64,000 nucleotides of DNA from Pseudomonadota bacterium (GCA_023433925.1 JAEYTO010000007.1:1-64000), one strand, 5' to 3'. Positions 34,797 through 43,246 are shown, counted from the first letter of the stretch. The notes: generated by a model not told the origin, from the letters alone. Made by a program: numbers and translations.

Positions 34797-34836
34797 CAAG
34801 AAAGGCGGCGGGCTTATAAGCCCGCCGCCTTTCTTG
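34797..34836. terminator. Bidirectional palindromic terminator
   Basis: This is a perfect 40-base palindrome. The left arm starts CAAGAAAGGCGGCGGGCTTA and the right arm is its exact reverse complement. It lies between the convergent glycosyltransferase and methyltransferase genes. The A-rich and T-rich ends let it serve both strands. The GGCGGCGGGC core is the same as in the terminator at 36009-36032. Confidence 0.85.
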
Positions 34837-34870
34837 TCGATGAGATCGCACTTTCCGCCGCTGGGCTTAA
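34837..34870 (-). pseudogene. Fragment of a second beta-helix protein gene
   Basis: Read on the minus strand it encodes IKPSGGKCDLIDK, nearly identical to YKPSGAKCNLIDK close to the C-terminus of the beta-helix protein at 36070-37713. It starts directly after the methyltransferase stop codon. Only about a dozen codons remain, next to a terminator with the same core as that gene's terminator. It appears to be the scar of a lost or recombined paralogue. Confidence 0.6.
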
Positions 34871-35581
34871 TTAGGCTTGAGCAGCCCGACGCACGGCGAT
34901 GAAGGACTTGGGCAACCCCACGATACGCTCGGTAATGATAACGGCATCGGGAAAGAGCGCCTGCATCATCCGCCTGGACAATAGACGAGCATGCTGCACG
35001 GAGTACATGGCCTCCAGGTCGGACTCGGCTCTGGAAACATGGCCCATCCCGAATTTCCGGATCAGGAGGAGTCGTGCCGGCTCGGGAAGCCAATGGATGA
35101 ACGGGACCATGAAGTGCGGCTCCAGCGGAAACCAGAAATTGGGAGTCTGTACAAAATAGCTGCGCCCCACGCGCCTGATCTCCCTGGCAAACCGCTCCAT
35201 GCGCTCCCAGTCGCCCACGTGCTCCAGTACGGAGTTGGAGTGCACGATGTGGAATTCGCCATCAGCGAAACGCGACAGGTCGCAGCCATCCCCTTCCAGA
35301 TGGCTGAACACCGCATTATTCCTGGCTGTTATTGCCATAGCCCCCGGCACGTTCAGCAGGTGGATGTGCAACCTGGTTTCGCCCAGACGCTCCCAGTCAA
35401 GGATATTCCAGTACTCCCTGGTTCCTCCAACATCAAGAATACGCACCAGCCCATTGCCCGCCGAATGCTGGCGAATCAAGTCATAAAAGCTTTCGAAGCG
35501 CCGCTGCCTGAATCTGCAGCCAAGCTCGTCTCGGGCATTGAAGTCGTTAGTCACTCTGGCAAGCATTTTACCGATATGCAT
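34871..35581 (-). CDS. SAM-dependent methyltransferase (class I)
   Basis: This 236-residue protein has the SAM-binding motif I ILDVGGTREYW (about residue 48), an acidic GDGCDLSRF, and the post-motif HIVHSNSVLEHVGDW at about 110, as in Methyltransf_11/UbiE-like enzymes. The C-terminal part, with TPNFWFPLEPHFMVPFIHWLP, suggests sugar or lipid-linked glycan substrates. The ATG at 35581 follows AAGGGG. The gene is less GC-rich than its neighbours and points the other way from the polysaccharide operon, so it may be a later arrival. Confidence 0.82.
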   Translation of the reverse strand: MHIGKMLARVTNDFNARDELGCRFRQRRFESFYDLIRQHSAGNGLVRILDVGGTREYWNILDWERLGETRLHIHLLNVPGAMAITARNNAVFSHLEGDGCDLSRFADGEFHIVHSNSVLEHVGDWERMERFAREIRRVGRSYFVQTPNFWFPLEPHFMVPFIHWLPEPARLLLIRKFGMGHVSRAESDLEAMYSVQHARLLSRRMMQALFPDAVIITERIVGLPKSFIAVRRAAQA

Positions 35582-36008
35582 GCTGATCCCCTTCGGAACA
35601 TGAACGACGAGTCCACACGCTCTCCCCCGCGAGATGCTTCGCCCGGCAGTCAGGCTTTTATTTATTTGGGAAAAAAGGCGTTTAGTACATGATACTATTC
35701 TGGCGACATGTATAATCGTATCCCCAGCGAGCGTAAGATGAGCCCATGAAAGCAGGCGAAAAAGGTTGCAAGACAACGGCTCTCCTTCTCCGCTTGCGGA
35801 GGCTCATGGCAATGTGACCAAGGCCTGCGAGCAAAGAGGCGCGCACGGAAGCCGTTTCCAGGAGTGTCGCAGTTGCGCAGCCCCCTCACGCCGGGCACCT
35901 CGCGCGGATCAGTCGGTGACAGACGTTATCCTCTTACCCGGCTTCATCCGGCTTCAGGCGACGTTGTGAACCGCTTGCGGGGAAGCGCGGGAACGCATGA
36001 ACGGAAAA
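35582..36008. other. Lower-GC intergenic region
   Basis: I see no gene or clear repeat in these ~430 bases. Base composition is more AT-rich than the surroundings. The region must contain the promoter for the methyltransferase gene, but no convincing -35/-10 pair stands out. Confidence 0.35.
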
Positions 36009-36032
36009 GGCGGCGGGCCAGAGCCCGCCGCC
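36009..36032 (-). terminator. Terminator of the beta-helix gene
   Basis: GGCGGCGGGC and GCCCGCCGCC form a perfect 10-bp stem with loop CAGA. On the minus strand the stem is followed by TTTTCCG. It lies about 40 bases after the beta-helix stop codon. Confidence 0.8.
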
Positions 36033-36069
36033 TCCTTGGTGCGTTCTGTTTCAGTCCGGTCGAGCCGCG

Positions 36070-37713
36070 CTACTGGGTGACCTTGATCACGCGCATGTTG
36101 CTCGGCGGGGCCACGACCGTGTACTCGTAGGCGCCCAGATCCGGAGCCGCGCCGCTGTACGGCAGGCCGACGTTCGTGCCCTTGTCGATGAGATTGCACT
36201 TTGCGCCGCTCGGCTTGTAGAACGGGTAGGGGCGGTTGCCGCTGTAGGCGAACTGGGGCTGGGCGGAGAAGTTGCCGCTCACGTTGGAGAAGGCTCCGGA
36301 GCCGTAGTCCCTGTTGGCCGCGCCGACGTTGTGCAGCATGTTATGCGTGACCTGAATGCCGCTCACGCTGTGGTTGGCGTTGACGAGCACCGCGTTGGCC
36401 GCGCCCATGAAGATGTTGTTGCGCACGGTGATCTGATCCACGTCGCCCGCGCCGTCCTCGATGTAGATGCCCTGGCTCTTGCCACCATTACATCCGTCGA
36501 TCACGTTGTTGTAGATGTGGATGTTGTCGCCGTCGAAGAGCTGCGCATAGGTGTCCGTGGTGCTGATGAGGATGCCGTCGCTGCGCATGTTGCGGAACAC
36601 GTTGTTGCGCACGTGGAAGTTCCTGTTGATGCCGTAGCCCCAGATGCCCAGGCCGTGGGCGTAGGTCATGTTCGAGCCGGTGTTCTCGACGTAGTTGCCC
36701 TCGACGAGCACGTTCTCCACGTGGAAGCAGGCCTCGATGGCCGCGCGCACGCCGGCGCTGCCCACGCCCACGGGCACGTTGCTGGAGAAGGTGTTGCGGA
36801 CGATCTGCCAGGACCAGGGCGTCTTGGGGCCGTTGGGGTTCTTGATGATGGAGAACCAGCCGTTGGTCTTGTTGTCGCGGAACTTGGTGTTGTTCTGCAC
36901 CATCCAGACCTCGACGGCGATGACCTGCCAGGAGATGGTCTGGGTGTAGAGCTCGTTGTGGTGGAAGTCCACGTTGTCCCACCACAGGGCCGGGTTGCCC
37001 ACGGCGCTCTTGAGGATGCCGTTGTTGTTGATGACGTTGTAGCTGATCTCCGAATCCTTGATGGTGCTCGCGGTGAGCTTGCAGTTGGTCAGGTTGTTGT
37101 TGGTGATGACCACGCCGCGCGCCCACTCGTTGTCACCCGGCTGGGTGCTCGTGCGCGCGTCGTCGTCGCAGTAGTTGGCCGAGTTGGCCGGACGCCTGCC
37201 GCCGCAGGAGCTGTTCCAGGCAAAGGGCTTGCCCGAGACCGTGATGGCCAGATTGAAGCTCTCGAAGCTGTTGCCGGTGATGCGCTGTAAGCTGCGGCCC
37301 ACGGAGGAGATGGCCGTGTTGCCGCCGTTGCCGATGAAGCGCAGGCCCGAGATCGTGTTGCTGCCGTCGATGACAGGCGTGCCGTTGTTCTCGGTCCTGA
37401 TGTAGGTGCCGGCCGAGGTCCTGACGGTGGTCTTATCCCTGCCCGCGCCCTTGATGGACACGCCCGGGGCGAGCACCACGGTGGTGTTGTCGGTGTAGTC
37501 GCCGGCCAGGACGTTGATCACGTCGCCGCGAGCCTTGGCCATGGAGGCCGCGCGCGAGATGCTCTTCCAGGGAGACGAGCTCGATCCGTTGTTCCCGTCG
37601 TTGCCGGACGGAGACACGTAGTAGTTGGCGGCCATGGCGGCCGTGCCGGCGAGCACCATGGCCAGGCAGGCCAGGAGCGTGATGAGTCGATGCTTGAGTC
37701 TGGGCATATGCAT
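36070..37713 (-). CDS. Secreted right-handed parallel beta-helix protein
   Basis: This 547-residue protein has a Sec signal peptide (RLITLLACLAMVLAGTAAMA, cleavage near residue 28). It continues with NYYVSPSGNDGNNGSSSSPW, the usual N-terminal cap of pectate-lyase-like beta-helix proteins. Repeated N-rich coils follow (VITNNNLTNCKLT, VRNNVFRNMRSDGI, IHIYNNVIDGCNGG, VRNNIFMGAANAV), ending in a PDLGAYEY motif. Such proteins are polysaccharide lyases, epimerases or adhesins. The ATG at 37713 follows GGAGGG. Downstream of the Fn3 gene and the c-di-GMP riboswitch, so probably made with surface polysaccharide. Confidence 0.87.
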   Translation of the reverse strand: MHMPRLKHRLITLLACLAMVLAGTAAMAANYYVSPSGNDGNNGSSSSPWKSISRAASMAKARGDVINVLAGDYTDNTTVVLAPGVSIKGAGRDKTTVRTSAGTYIRTENNGTPVIDGSNTISGLRFIGNGGNTAISSVGRSLQRITGNSFESFNLAITVSGKPFAWNSSCGGRRPANSANYCDDDARTSTQPGDNEWARGVVITNNNLTNCKLTASTIKDSEISYNVINNNGILKSAVGNPALWWDNVDFHHNELYTQTISWQVIAVEVWMVQNNTKFRDNKTNGWFSIIKNPNGPKTPWSWQIVRNTFSSNVPVGVGSAGVRAAIEACFHVENVLVEGNYVENTGSNMTYAHGLGIWGYGINRNFHVRNNVFRNMRSDGILISTTDTYAQLFDGDNIHIYNNVIDGCNGGKSQGIYIEDGAGDVDQITVRNNIFMGAANAVLVNANHSVSGIQVTHNMLHNVGAANRDYGSGAFSNVSGNFSAQPQFAYSGNRPYPFYKPSGAKCNLIDKGTNVGLPYSGAAPDLGAYEYTVVAPPSNMRVIKVTQ

Positions 37714-37793
37714 ATGAATCCCTCCTTGGGTCCGGGATGCCAAGTGTTTTCTCGTCTTGTGGGTTTAAGCGCTGATGCCTTGCGGGCGGGCGG

Positions 37794-38189
37794 TTAGAAC
37801 AGGATGAGCATCCTGGAGGATGCGCCTCCGGTGTTTGCCTTGTTCTGGCCCACGGTGAAGGCGATCTCCTTGGACGGTTCGCTGGTGAAGCCGTAGGAGT
37901 CGTAGGCCACGGCGCAGAAGTAGTAGGTCTTGCCGGGCTCCAGGTCCGAGACGGTCACGCGCTGGGCCTTGCCCACGTCCATGTTCTGGTCGTACTGGCC
38001 GCTGCGCGTGCCGAAGTGCACGATGTAGCCGGCGACATTCTCCTCGGGGCTGGCGTTCCAGCGCAGGGTGAGCTGGGCGGCCTGGGCCGCGGTGCCGGCG
38101 AGGAGCAGGACAATGGCCAGCATGAACGCGGCCGCGAGCCTGCGGAACCTGGAATCAAGGATGTGCTGTTGCCGTGAAAGCGTTTTCAT
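37794..38189 (-). CDS. Secreted fibronectin type III domain protein
   Basis: This 131-residue protein has a signal peptide (LAAAFMLAIVLLLAGTAAQA, cleavage near residue 37). One Fn3 domain follows: LTLRWNASPEENVAGYIVHFG, then LEPGKTYYFCAVAYDSYGFTSEPS. Fn3 modules bind carbohydrate or protein at the surface. It is the first gene behind the c-di-GMP riboswitch, 80 bp upstream of the beta-helix gene on the same strand. The SD AGGAGG may be partly sequestered by an upstream TCCTG. Confidence 0.85.
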   Translation of the reverse strand: MKTLSRQQHILDSRFRRLAAAFMLAIVLLLAGTAAQAAQLTLRWNASPEENVAGYIVHFGTRSGQYDQNMDVGKAQRVTVSDLEPGKTYYFCAVAYDSYGFTSEPSKEIAFTVGQNKANTGGASSRMLILF

Positions 38190-38254
38190 GTGCGAGTCCT
38201 CCTGGCAACATCACTTCAGGAAAGGGACGGGAAGCAAAAACAAGCCTGCTTCAT

Positions 38255-38343
38255 CTCGGCAGTCTCACGGCCATATCCTCTTGGCGAGGACTTAGGCTGA
38301 AGACTTTGCGTCCCACTCTTTGAAGTGGTTTGCCTTTAACGAG
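38255..38343 (-). ncRNA. Cyclic-di-GMP class I (GEMM) riboswitch
   Basis: Read on the minus strand it shows the GEMM-I core: AAAGGCAAACC, a CCACT/AGTGG hairpin, GGGACGCAAAG, then CAGCCTAAG and TATGGCC. The last two are the two halves of the 11-nt tetraloop receptor. A short closing stem (CTCG/CGAG) joins the ends. About 65 bases follow before the Fn3 start codon, with a possible GAAGC/GCTTC hairpin and TCCTG facing CAGGA of the ribosome site. This suggests control of translation or termination by c-di-GMP. Whether binding turns expression on or off is not evident. Confidence 0.88.
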
Positions 38344-39434
38344 TGTTTGAAGCGAGCCGCCAAACACATCTCCATCTTCATCGGGAGATGGTGCAGTGGC
38401 TCGGTTCGGATTTACCGATGCCTTCCGTTGCTCTTTTCTTGGGATGCTTGGCTTGTTGATTGGATCAACACAATCTCAAGCGGCAGTCGACAGGCCTAAA
38501 GCATGAGTCGTGCCAAAGGCGCACAAAACAGGAGGAGCGCGGCGTTATGGGCATGGAAGACATTATTATTTAAAAACAAAATAATTAAGATCGCGGAGGG
38601 GCGGCGGAGCGCCGGCTGACTGATGGGATTCAAAAGCAGTGGGGGAGGGTCTGCCAGGAAGGCTGGAACCGGTCCAGGCAAATAGGCTGCTGAATTTACA
38701 GGACATGGTCGGAAATCGCCCGCGCGCGCCGCACGGCGGGCGGCCGGGTCCGGATGCTTCGGGGCGCAAAATTTGCGCTTGGGCTGGTCACCATTTCGTG
38801 CCCAAGCCATGGCGCGGCCGCGTCCGTGCGGATGGTGCGTGGCCCGGATCGCATGGCCCTGCCGGGATGGCCAGGCCTGGCGAAAGCCTCCAACCGGGCG
38901 CGAGGGCCGGTGTGCAGCCCGGCCGGCCCGTGCAATGATGCGCACTGACGGTCCTTGGCCGTGCACGGCTGGAGCAGAGGACATGCCTGCATGAGGCGGC
39001 GGCCCGCATGCGGCCGGCAGACGTCATGTAATGCGGCGGATGCGGATCACCGCATCCCGGAATGCGTTGCGTTGCGCAGGGTGCGTTCCCCTGGATGAAG
39101 GCGGGATGGCCGGAGAGACAATGAGCGCTGGAGATATCCCTTGGGCCGCGCGCGCCGGGCGCTGCCGGCCGGATCCGACCGGCCGGCCTCGGGGCTCGCC
39201 GTCATGCGACCACATGCCACGGACCGGCTTGGGCTCGGCGGCTCCAGGCAGGCTTGTGCGCAAGGATGGGAACTCGATGGGCTCGCGTCAGGGCAAGGCC
39301 ATGGATGTGGGGGGGGCGATGCGTGGGCGGCCCAGGGCCGGGCCTGGGGCGTTTGGGCGGAAAAAGCCCGGAAAGGGGCGGACCCCCTCCGGGCTGAATG
39401 GCGAGGCGAGCCATGGCATTTTGCAGATGAGGGT
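38344..39434. other. Long gene-poor region
   Basis: I find no supported gene in this ~1.1 kb. Upstream of the riboswitch (about 38354-38405) an extended hairpin has outer arms CGAGCC/GGCTCG and inner arms CATCTCC/GGAGATG. It may belong to the riboswitch leader or end transcription from the other side. The stretch 38550-38600 is AT-rich. ORFs on both strands lack ribosome sites and familiar sequence. Confidence 0.45.
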
Positions 39435-39657
39435 CCAGGGACAATCGTGCAGGACAGCACGATTGGACGTCGCCGCCTTGGGCGACGCCCGTAGGGCGAG
39501 GGCCAGGAAGGCCCGAGTCACAATCGTGCAGGACAGCACGATTGGACGTCGCCGCCTTGGGCGACGTCCGCGGGGCGAGGGCCAGGATGGCCCGAGTCAA
39601 ATCATTTCCCTGGCGGGTGAGAGTCCGAGAGAGGGCGCTGCCCTCTCTCGGTTGATT
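39435..39657 (+). repeat. Composite hairpin repeat with two tandem 79-nt modules
   Basis: Two 79-bp units (39442-39520, 39521-39599) are tandem with few differences. Each forms four hairpins: CAATCGTGC/GCACGATTG with loop AGGACA; CGTCGCC/GGCGACG; a small CGCCC/GGGCG stem; and GGGCC/GGCCC with loop AGGAN. The pair is enclosed by CCAGGGA (39435) and TCCCTGG (39608), then followed by the family linker CGGGTGAGAG and a second hairpin GAGAGAGGGC/GCCCTCTCTC. The regular GGA loops recall CsrA-binding RNAs. That function is hypothetical. Confidence 0.7.
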
Positions 39658-39668
39658 TGCAAAATGCT

Positions 39669-40100
39669 TTAAGCCAGGACGGCCCCGGCGTTCGGGGGCA
39701 GGGCCGCGGGCACGGATTGGGCTGCTGGCTCGGACCGGCCCACGCGCCTTCCGCGGGGCAGGACCTTCATGGAATGGCCTTCGGCGAGCAGGAACTTGGC
39801 CAGGAGATCGCAGGCCCGCGTGGGCCGCGCGGTGTCGCCGCTGGTGAAGATGTCCACGGCGGCGTAGCCCAGGGAGGGCCAGGTATGGATTGATATGTGC
39901 GACTCCGCCAGAAGGCCCAGGGCGGTGACCCCCTGATTGTTGGGGACCTTGTGGCTGCTGACCTGGAGCAGGGCGGAGAGGGAAGACTCGCTGACCTTGG
40001 CGATGGCCTCGCGGATGCGCTGCTCATCGCTCAGGATTTCACGCGGACAGCCGGTAAGCTCAAGAATGCAGTGATTCCCGAGGCTGGCGCTTTTCATCAT
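39669..40100 (-). CDS. speD: S-adenosylmethionine decarboxylase-like pyruvoyl proenzyme
   Basis: This 143-residue protein matches the class 1b SpeD family: ELTGCPREIL near the N-terminus and LLAESHISIHTWPSLGYAAVDIF, with the self-cleavage Ser in ESHISIH and its nearby His. Canonical members then have TCGD with a catalytic Cys; here it reads TSGD, a Cys-to-Ser change. It may be a weaker AdoMet decarboxylase or have another amino-acid substrate. No spermidine synthase gene is adjacent. The start follows GGGAGG; ATG at 40100 and 40097 are both possible. Confidence 0.83.
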   Translation of the reverse strand: MMKSASLGNHCILELTGCPREILSDEQRIREAIAKVSESSLSALLQVSSHKVPNNQGVTALGLLAESHISIHTWPSLGYAAVDIFTSGDTARPTRACDLLAKFLLAEGHSMKVLPRGRRVGRSEPAAQSVPAALPPNAGAVLA

Positions 40101-40358
40101 GGGAACTACCTCCCAGTGCTTATGTTCGGGGCGCGATCACCCCCTTGGACATGGAACCTGCCGACGCTCGTCGGGGGCTGGGACTGTCGACGTCCACAAT
40201 TGACTCCCTGTTGAGGTTCATGAATCCGGCTGGAGGCCTTCCGCCAGGCCGGTTGCGGGCTTGTGCCCGCGAGCCTGAACGGAACGATACGGAACGTTCC
40301 GCCCAGGACAGAAGTCCTGTAGCGCAATTATCGGCGCGAGGCAAGGCGAAACGGGCCT
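40101..40358. other. Intergenic region between speD and nfo
   Basis: Upstream of speD, no gene is supported in these ~260 bases. A GGAACG/CGTTCC repeat near 40278-40300 (GAACGATACGGAACGTTC) could be a small operator or part of the nfo terminator. Nothing else stands out. Confidence 0.3.
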
Positions 40359-41234
40359 TCAGGCCCGGCGGATCAGTTCGCGCAGGGTCTTCAGGTTCAT
40401 GCGATCCAGTTCGAGCCGCTCGCCCTCGTCCTTGGGCGTCTCGATGACCATGGGCAGTCCGGCGAAGCGCGGATCGTTGAGCAGCCTGCGAAACGGCTCC
40501 AGGCCGAGGCGGCCCTTGCCGATGTGCTCGTGGCGGTCCACGCGCGAGCCCCGGTCGGTCTTGGCGTCGTTCAGGTGGAACAGGCGCAGGCGCTCCAGGC
40601 CGATGGTCCTGTCGAAGGTCTCGAAAGTGGCCGCATAACCCTCGTCCGTGCGCAGATCGCAGCCGGCGGCGAAGGCGTGGCACGTATCCAGGCACACGGC
40701 CAGCCGCTGCGCGTGGCGCGAGCGGGCCATGACCTCGGCCAGCTCCTCGAAGCTGCTGCCGAGCCCGCTGCCCTGGCCGGCGGTGTTCTCCAGGAGCACC
40801 CTGACGGCCCCGGAACCCTGGTCCACGGCCCCGGCTTCTTCCATGGCCGCGTCCAGGTTGTCCGTCAGCGCGGCGATGCCGGCCGCCACGCCCGCGCCCA
40901 GGTGCGCGCCGGGATGGAGCACGACCATGGGGATGCCCAGCCGCGCGCAACGCACCAGCTCGTCGGCCAGGGCCTTGCGCGACTTGGCCGCCACCTCGGG
41001 GTCGGGCGAGGCCAGGTTGATCAGATAGGAGTCGTGGCTCGCCACGTGCGCGAAACCCCAGTTCGCCACGGCCAGGCGGAAGGCCTCGGCCTCCTCGTCC
41101 GTCACGGGCGCGGCCTTCCATTGGCGCTGGTTGCGCGTGAAGACCTGCAAGGCCTGGCCGTCGATGGAGGCGATGCGCTCCACGGCCTTGTGCAGGCCGC
41201 CGGCGATGGACATGTGCGCTCCGAGGAAGGGCAT
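40359..41234 (-). CDS. nfo: Endonuclease IV (AP endonuclease)
   Basis: This 291-residue DNA-repair enzyme cleaves 5' to abasic sites. It begins MPFLGAHMSIAGGLHKAVER and has metal-ligand motifs typical of Nfo: VLHPGAHLG, LLENTAGQGSGLG, VCLDTCHAFAAG, LFHLNDAKTDRGSRVDRHEHIGKG and MVIETPKDE. All zinc-binding His, Glu and Asp clusters are present and the length is normal. It starts 3 bp after the gamma-glutamylcyclotransferase-like gene, so the two are probably co-transcribed. Confidence 0.96.
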   Translation of the reverse strand: MPFLGAHMSIAGGLHKAVERIASIDGQALQVFTRNQRQWKAAPVTDEEAEAFRLAVANWGFAHVASHDSYLINLASPDPEVAAKSRKALADELVRCARLGIPMVVLHPGAHLGAGVAAGIAALTDNLDAAMEEAGAVDQGSGAVRVLLENTAGQGSGLGSSFEELAEVMARSRHAQRLAVCLDTCHAFAAGCDLRTDEGYAATFETFDRTIGLERLRLFHLNDAKTDRGSRVDRHEHIGKGRLGLEPFRRLLNDPRFAGLPMVIETPKDEGERLELDRMNLKTLRELIRRA

Positions 41235-41237
41235 GGC

Positions 41238-41603
41238 CTAACTCCCGGCGTGATCGCCGCTCTCGACGAGGCGGCCGCGAGGCTCGGGGTGGAAATAGAG
41301 CCAGGCCTCGATTTCCCGGCCGTCGTCCAGGGTCACCGGCACCTTCTCGCGGCGGTGGACGCTCGGGTGCTCCTTCAGGGCGTCCAGGACCATGAGCGTG
41401 GCCTGATCCACCTTGTAGACCTCGCCGCTGATGCGGCTCACGGCCCGGCCCTTGACCACGCAGGGCTGCTCGCCCACGTACAGGGCGTGGCGTTCCCTGG
41501 TCCTGGCCCCGCCCAGGCAGGGCGAGCGGCCCAGCAGGCGGTGGCTCTGGAAGCCGCGGCGTAGCGTGCCGTGGGCGAAGACGTACTCGAAGTCGCGGGT
41601 CAT
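41238..41603 (-). CDS. Gamma-glutamylcyclotransferase-like protein (GGCT/AIG2 family)
   Basis: This 121-residue protein has the family's N-terminal YVFAHGTLRRGFQSHRLL. A GEVYKVDQATLMVLDALKEHP segment carries the catalytic Glu region, and IEAWLYFHPEP lies near the end. Members form 5-oxoproline from gamma-glutamyl compounds. It is upstream of nfo with a 3-bp gap, though a functional link is not obvious. Confidence 0.85.
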   Translation of the reverse strand: MTRDFEYVFAHGTLRRGFQSHRLLGRSPCLGGARTRERHALYVGEQPCVVKGRAVSRISGEVYKVDQATLMVLDALKEHPSVHRREKVPVTLDDGREIEAWLYFHPEPRGRLVESGDHAGS

Positions 41604-42022
41604 GGGTTCTACCTAGACACGGATGCCGGCCAAGGCAAGTCCGGGGTTGGCCCAAGCAGGCCCGCCTCCGGCGCGGGGCTTGGACCATGGATCGCGGCCG
41701 CATGGCGGCTCCGGAACGCCGTTTTCCCAGCGGGGCGAGCCCAAAAAGAGACCGCCGGATCGCCGGCAGGGCCTTCATTCACTTGGGCGCGGCCTGTCGT
41801 TCTTTCCGTGCAAGCCTCGGCCATGCACAGGCATGAAAACGGAATGCCGATGTGGACAAACATGGGCGCTCGTGTAGGGTATCCTGTGCCGTGCCGCGCC
41901 TCATGGGTGCGCATGATCCCGCATCGGGGCTTCCATGCAACACCCATGGCGCGCCCGTGGCGCGCGCGCCGCGCATACGGAAGCCTGACCGCGGGCGGCA
42001 CGGGCAAACAGGAGGCTCGAGC
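41604..42022. other. Intergenic region upstream of the porin gene
   Basis: No gene is supported in these ~420 bases between divergent genes. A GC-rich palindromic run (GGCGCGCCCGTGGCGCGCGC) lies at about 41948-41970. No clear promoter was identified. Confidence 0.35.
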
Positions 42023-43246
42023 ATGATCATGCGCGCCAACATGCTATGCGTCATTCTCCTCGCCCTTGTCCCCTGCCTGGCGCACGCGGGAGCCAAGATC
42101 GGCGGCGACGGCGAAGCGAGCCTCGAACTGGGCTACCTGCTCCAGACCCACTACCGCCATGCAAGCCTCGACCCGGCCGAAGAGGACGGCGGAGGAGGAA
42201 ACCACGACTTCATCCTGCGCCGGGGTCGTCTGCGCCTGGCGGCCACGCTCACGGAGGACATCGGCATGTTCCTGCAGACCGAGGCCACGGCCGGCATGAA
42301 CGGCGGTCCCACGGTCAGGCTCATCGACGCCTACGCCACCCTGCGCCTGTCCGAGCAGGCCACGCTCCACGCGGGCGAGCACATGGCCCCGGCCGGCCGG
42401 GAGATCCTGACCAGCCCGGCGGCCTTCCTGGCCATCGATCGGCCGGCCATGACCAACTACAACCTGACCTGGGGCCTGAACGCCCGGCCGCAATTCAACA
42501 CCACGGACTTCACGGACTCGGACCTGGACCTGGAGGGCCAAGTCAACGTGCGCGACATCGGCGCCACCATGTTCGGCCTGCTCTCGGCCCGCGAGGAGCT
42601 GCACCTCAAGTACTACGCGGGCTTCTACGAGGGCCTGGAGGGGCCTGGGGCCGGCGCTCCGCCGCGCTTCACCGCCCGCGTCCAGCTCAACCTCCTGGAC
42701 CCCGAGCCGGACTACTTCAATCTGGGCACCTACCTGGGCGAGAAGCGCACCATATCCTTCGGCACGTCCGTGGACCTGCAGGACGACTTTGCCCGCGACC
42801 GGGCCGAGGGCGAGGATGTGGACTACTTCTGGTGGGAGCTGGACCTGTTCGCCGAGCTGCCGCTCGGTCCAGGCAGCCTGACGGTCGAGTGGCTCTACCA
42901 GGTCCTGGACCTGGACGGAGCTCGGGAGCTCCAGGACGAGGACGGCGGACCGGATGCGCTGGAGGACGCCCGGCGCGTGGAGGGCCAGGGCTTCTCCGTG
43001 CAGCTCGGCTACTACTTGCGGGACATCAAGCTCCAGCCGTGGCTGGGCTACGAGAGCTGGGACACCAGCCATCCGGACGACGCGGGCGGCTTCCGCGCGG
43101 CCAGGCTCGGCCTCAACTACTACCTGCGCGGGCACAACGCCAAGCTCTATGCCGGCTACGAGCTTTTCCTGGCCGAGGAGGACATCGCGGACACGGACGA
43201 CAAGACCATGCACACGGTTCTGGCCGGAGTGAGCTTGTACTACTAG
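42023..43246 (+). CDS. Outer-membrane porin (OprP/OprO-like)
   Basis: This 407-residue protein has a signal peptide (MLCVILLALVPCLAHAGA). The rest has alternating beta-strand sequence ending in an aromatic residue (GVSLYY), as expected for an outer-membrane barrel. LQTEATAGMNGGPTVRLIDAYATLRLSEQATLHAGEHMAP resembles the phosphate-selective porin O/P family. It probably lets anions or small solutes through the outer membrane. The ATG follows AGGAGG. It is a monocistronic unit upstream of the hybrid kinase. Confidence 0.8.
   Translation: MIMRANMLCVILLALVPCLAHAGAKIGGDGEASLELGYLLQTHYRHASLDPAEEDGGGGNHDFILRRGRLRLAATLTEDIGMFLQTEATAGMNGGPTVRLIDAYATLRLSEQATLHAGEHMAPAGREILTSPAAFLAIDRPAMTNYNLTWGLNARPQFNTTDFTDSDLDLEGQVNVRDIGATMFGLLSAREELHLKYYAGFYEGLEGPGAGAPPRFTARVQLNLLDPEPDYFNLGTYLGEKRTISFGTSVDLQDDFARDRAEGEDVDYFWWELDLFAELPLGPGSLTVEWLYQVLDLDGARELQDEDGGPDALEDARRVEGQGFSVQLGYYLRDIKLQPWLGYESWDTSHPDDAGGFRAARLGLNYYLRGHNAKLYAGYELFLAEEDIADTDDKTMHTVLAGVSLYY

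Noticed and set aside
38496..38984. 162-codon frame in the gene-poor region
   Set aside because: No ribosome site, overlapping frames on both strands are equally long, and composition lacks the codon pattern of neighbours.
39421..39610. CRISPR array
   Set aside because: The repeats are 79 bp, tandem without spacers, only two units, and no cas genes are present.
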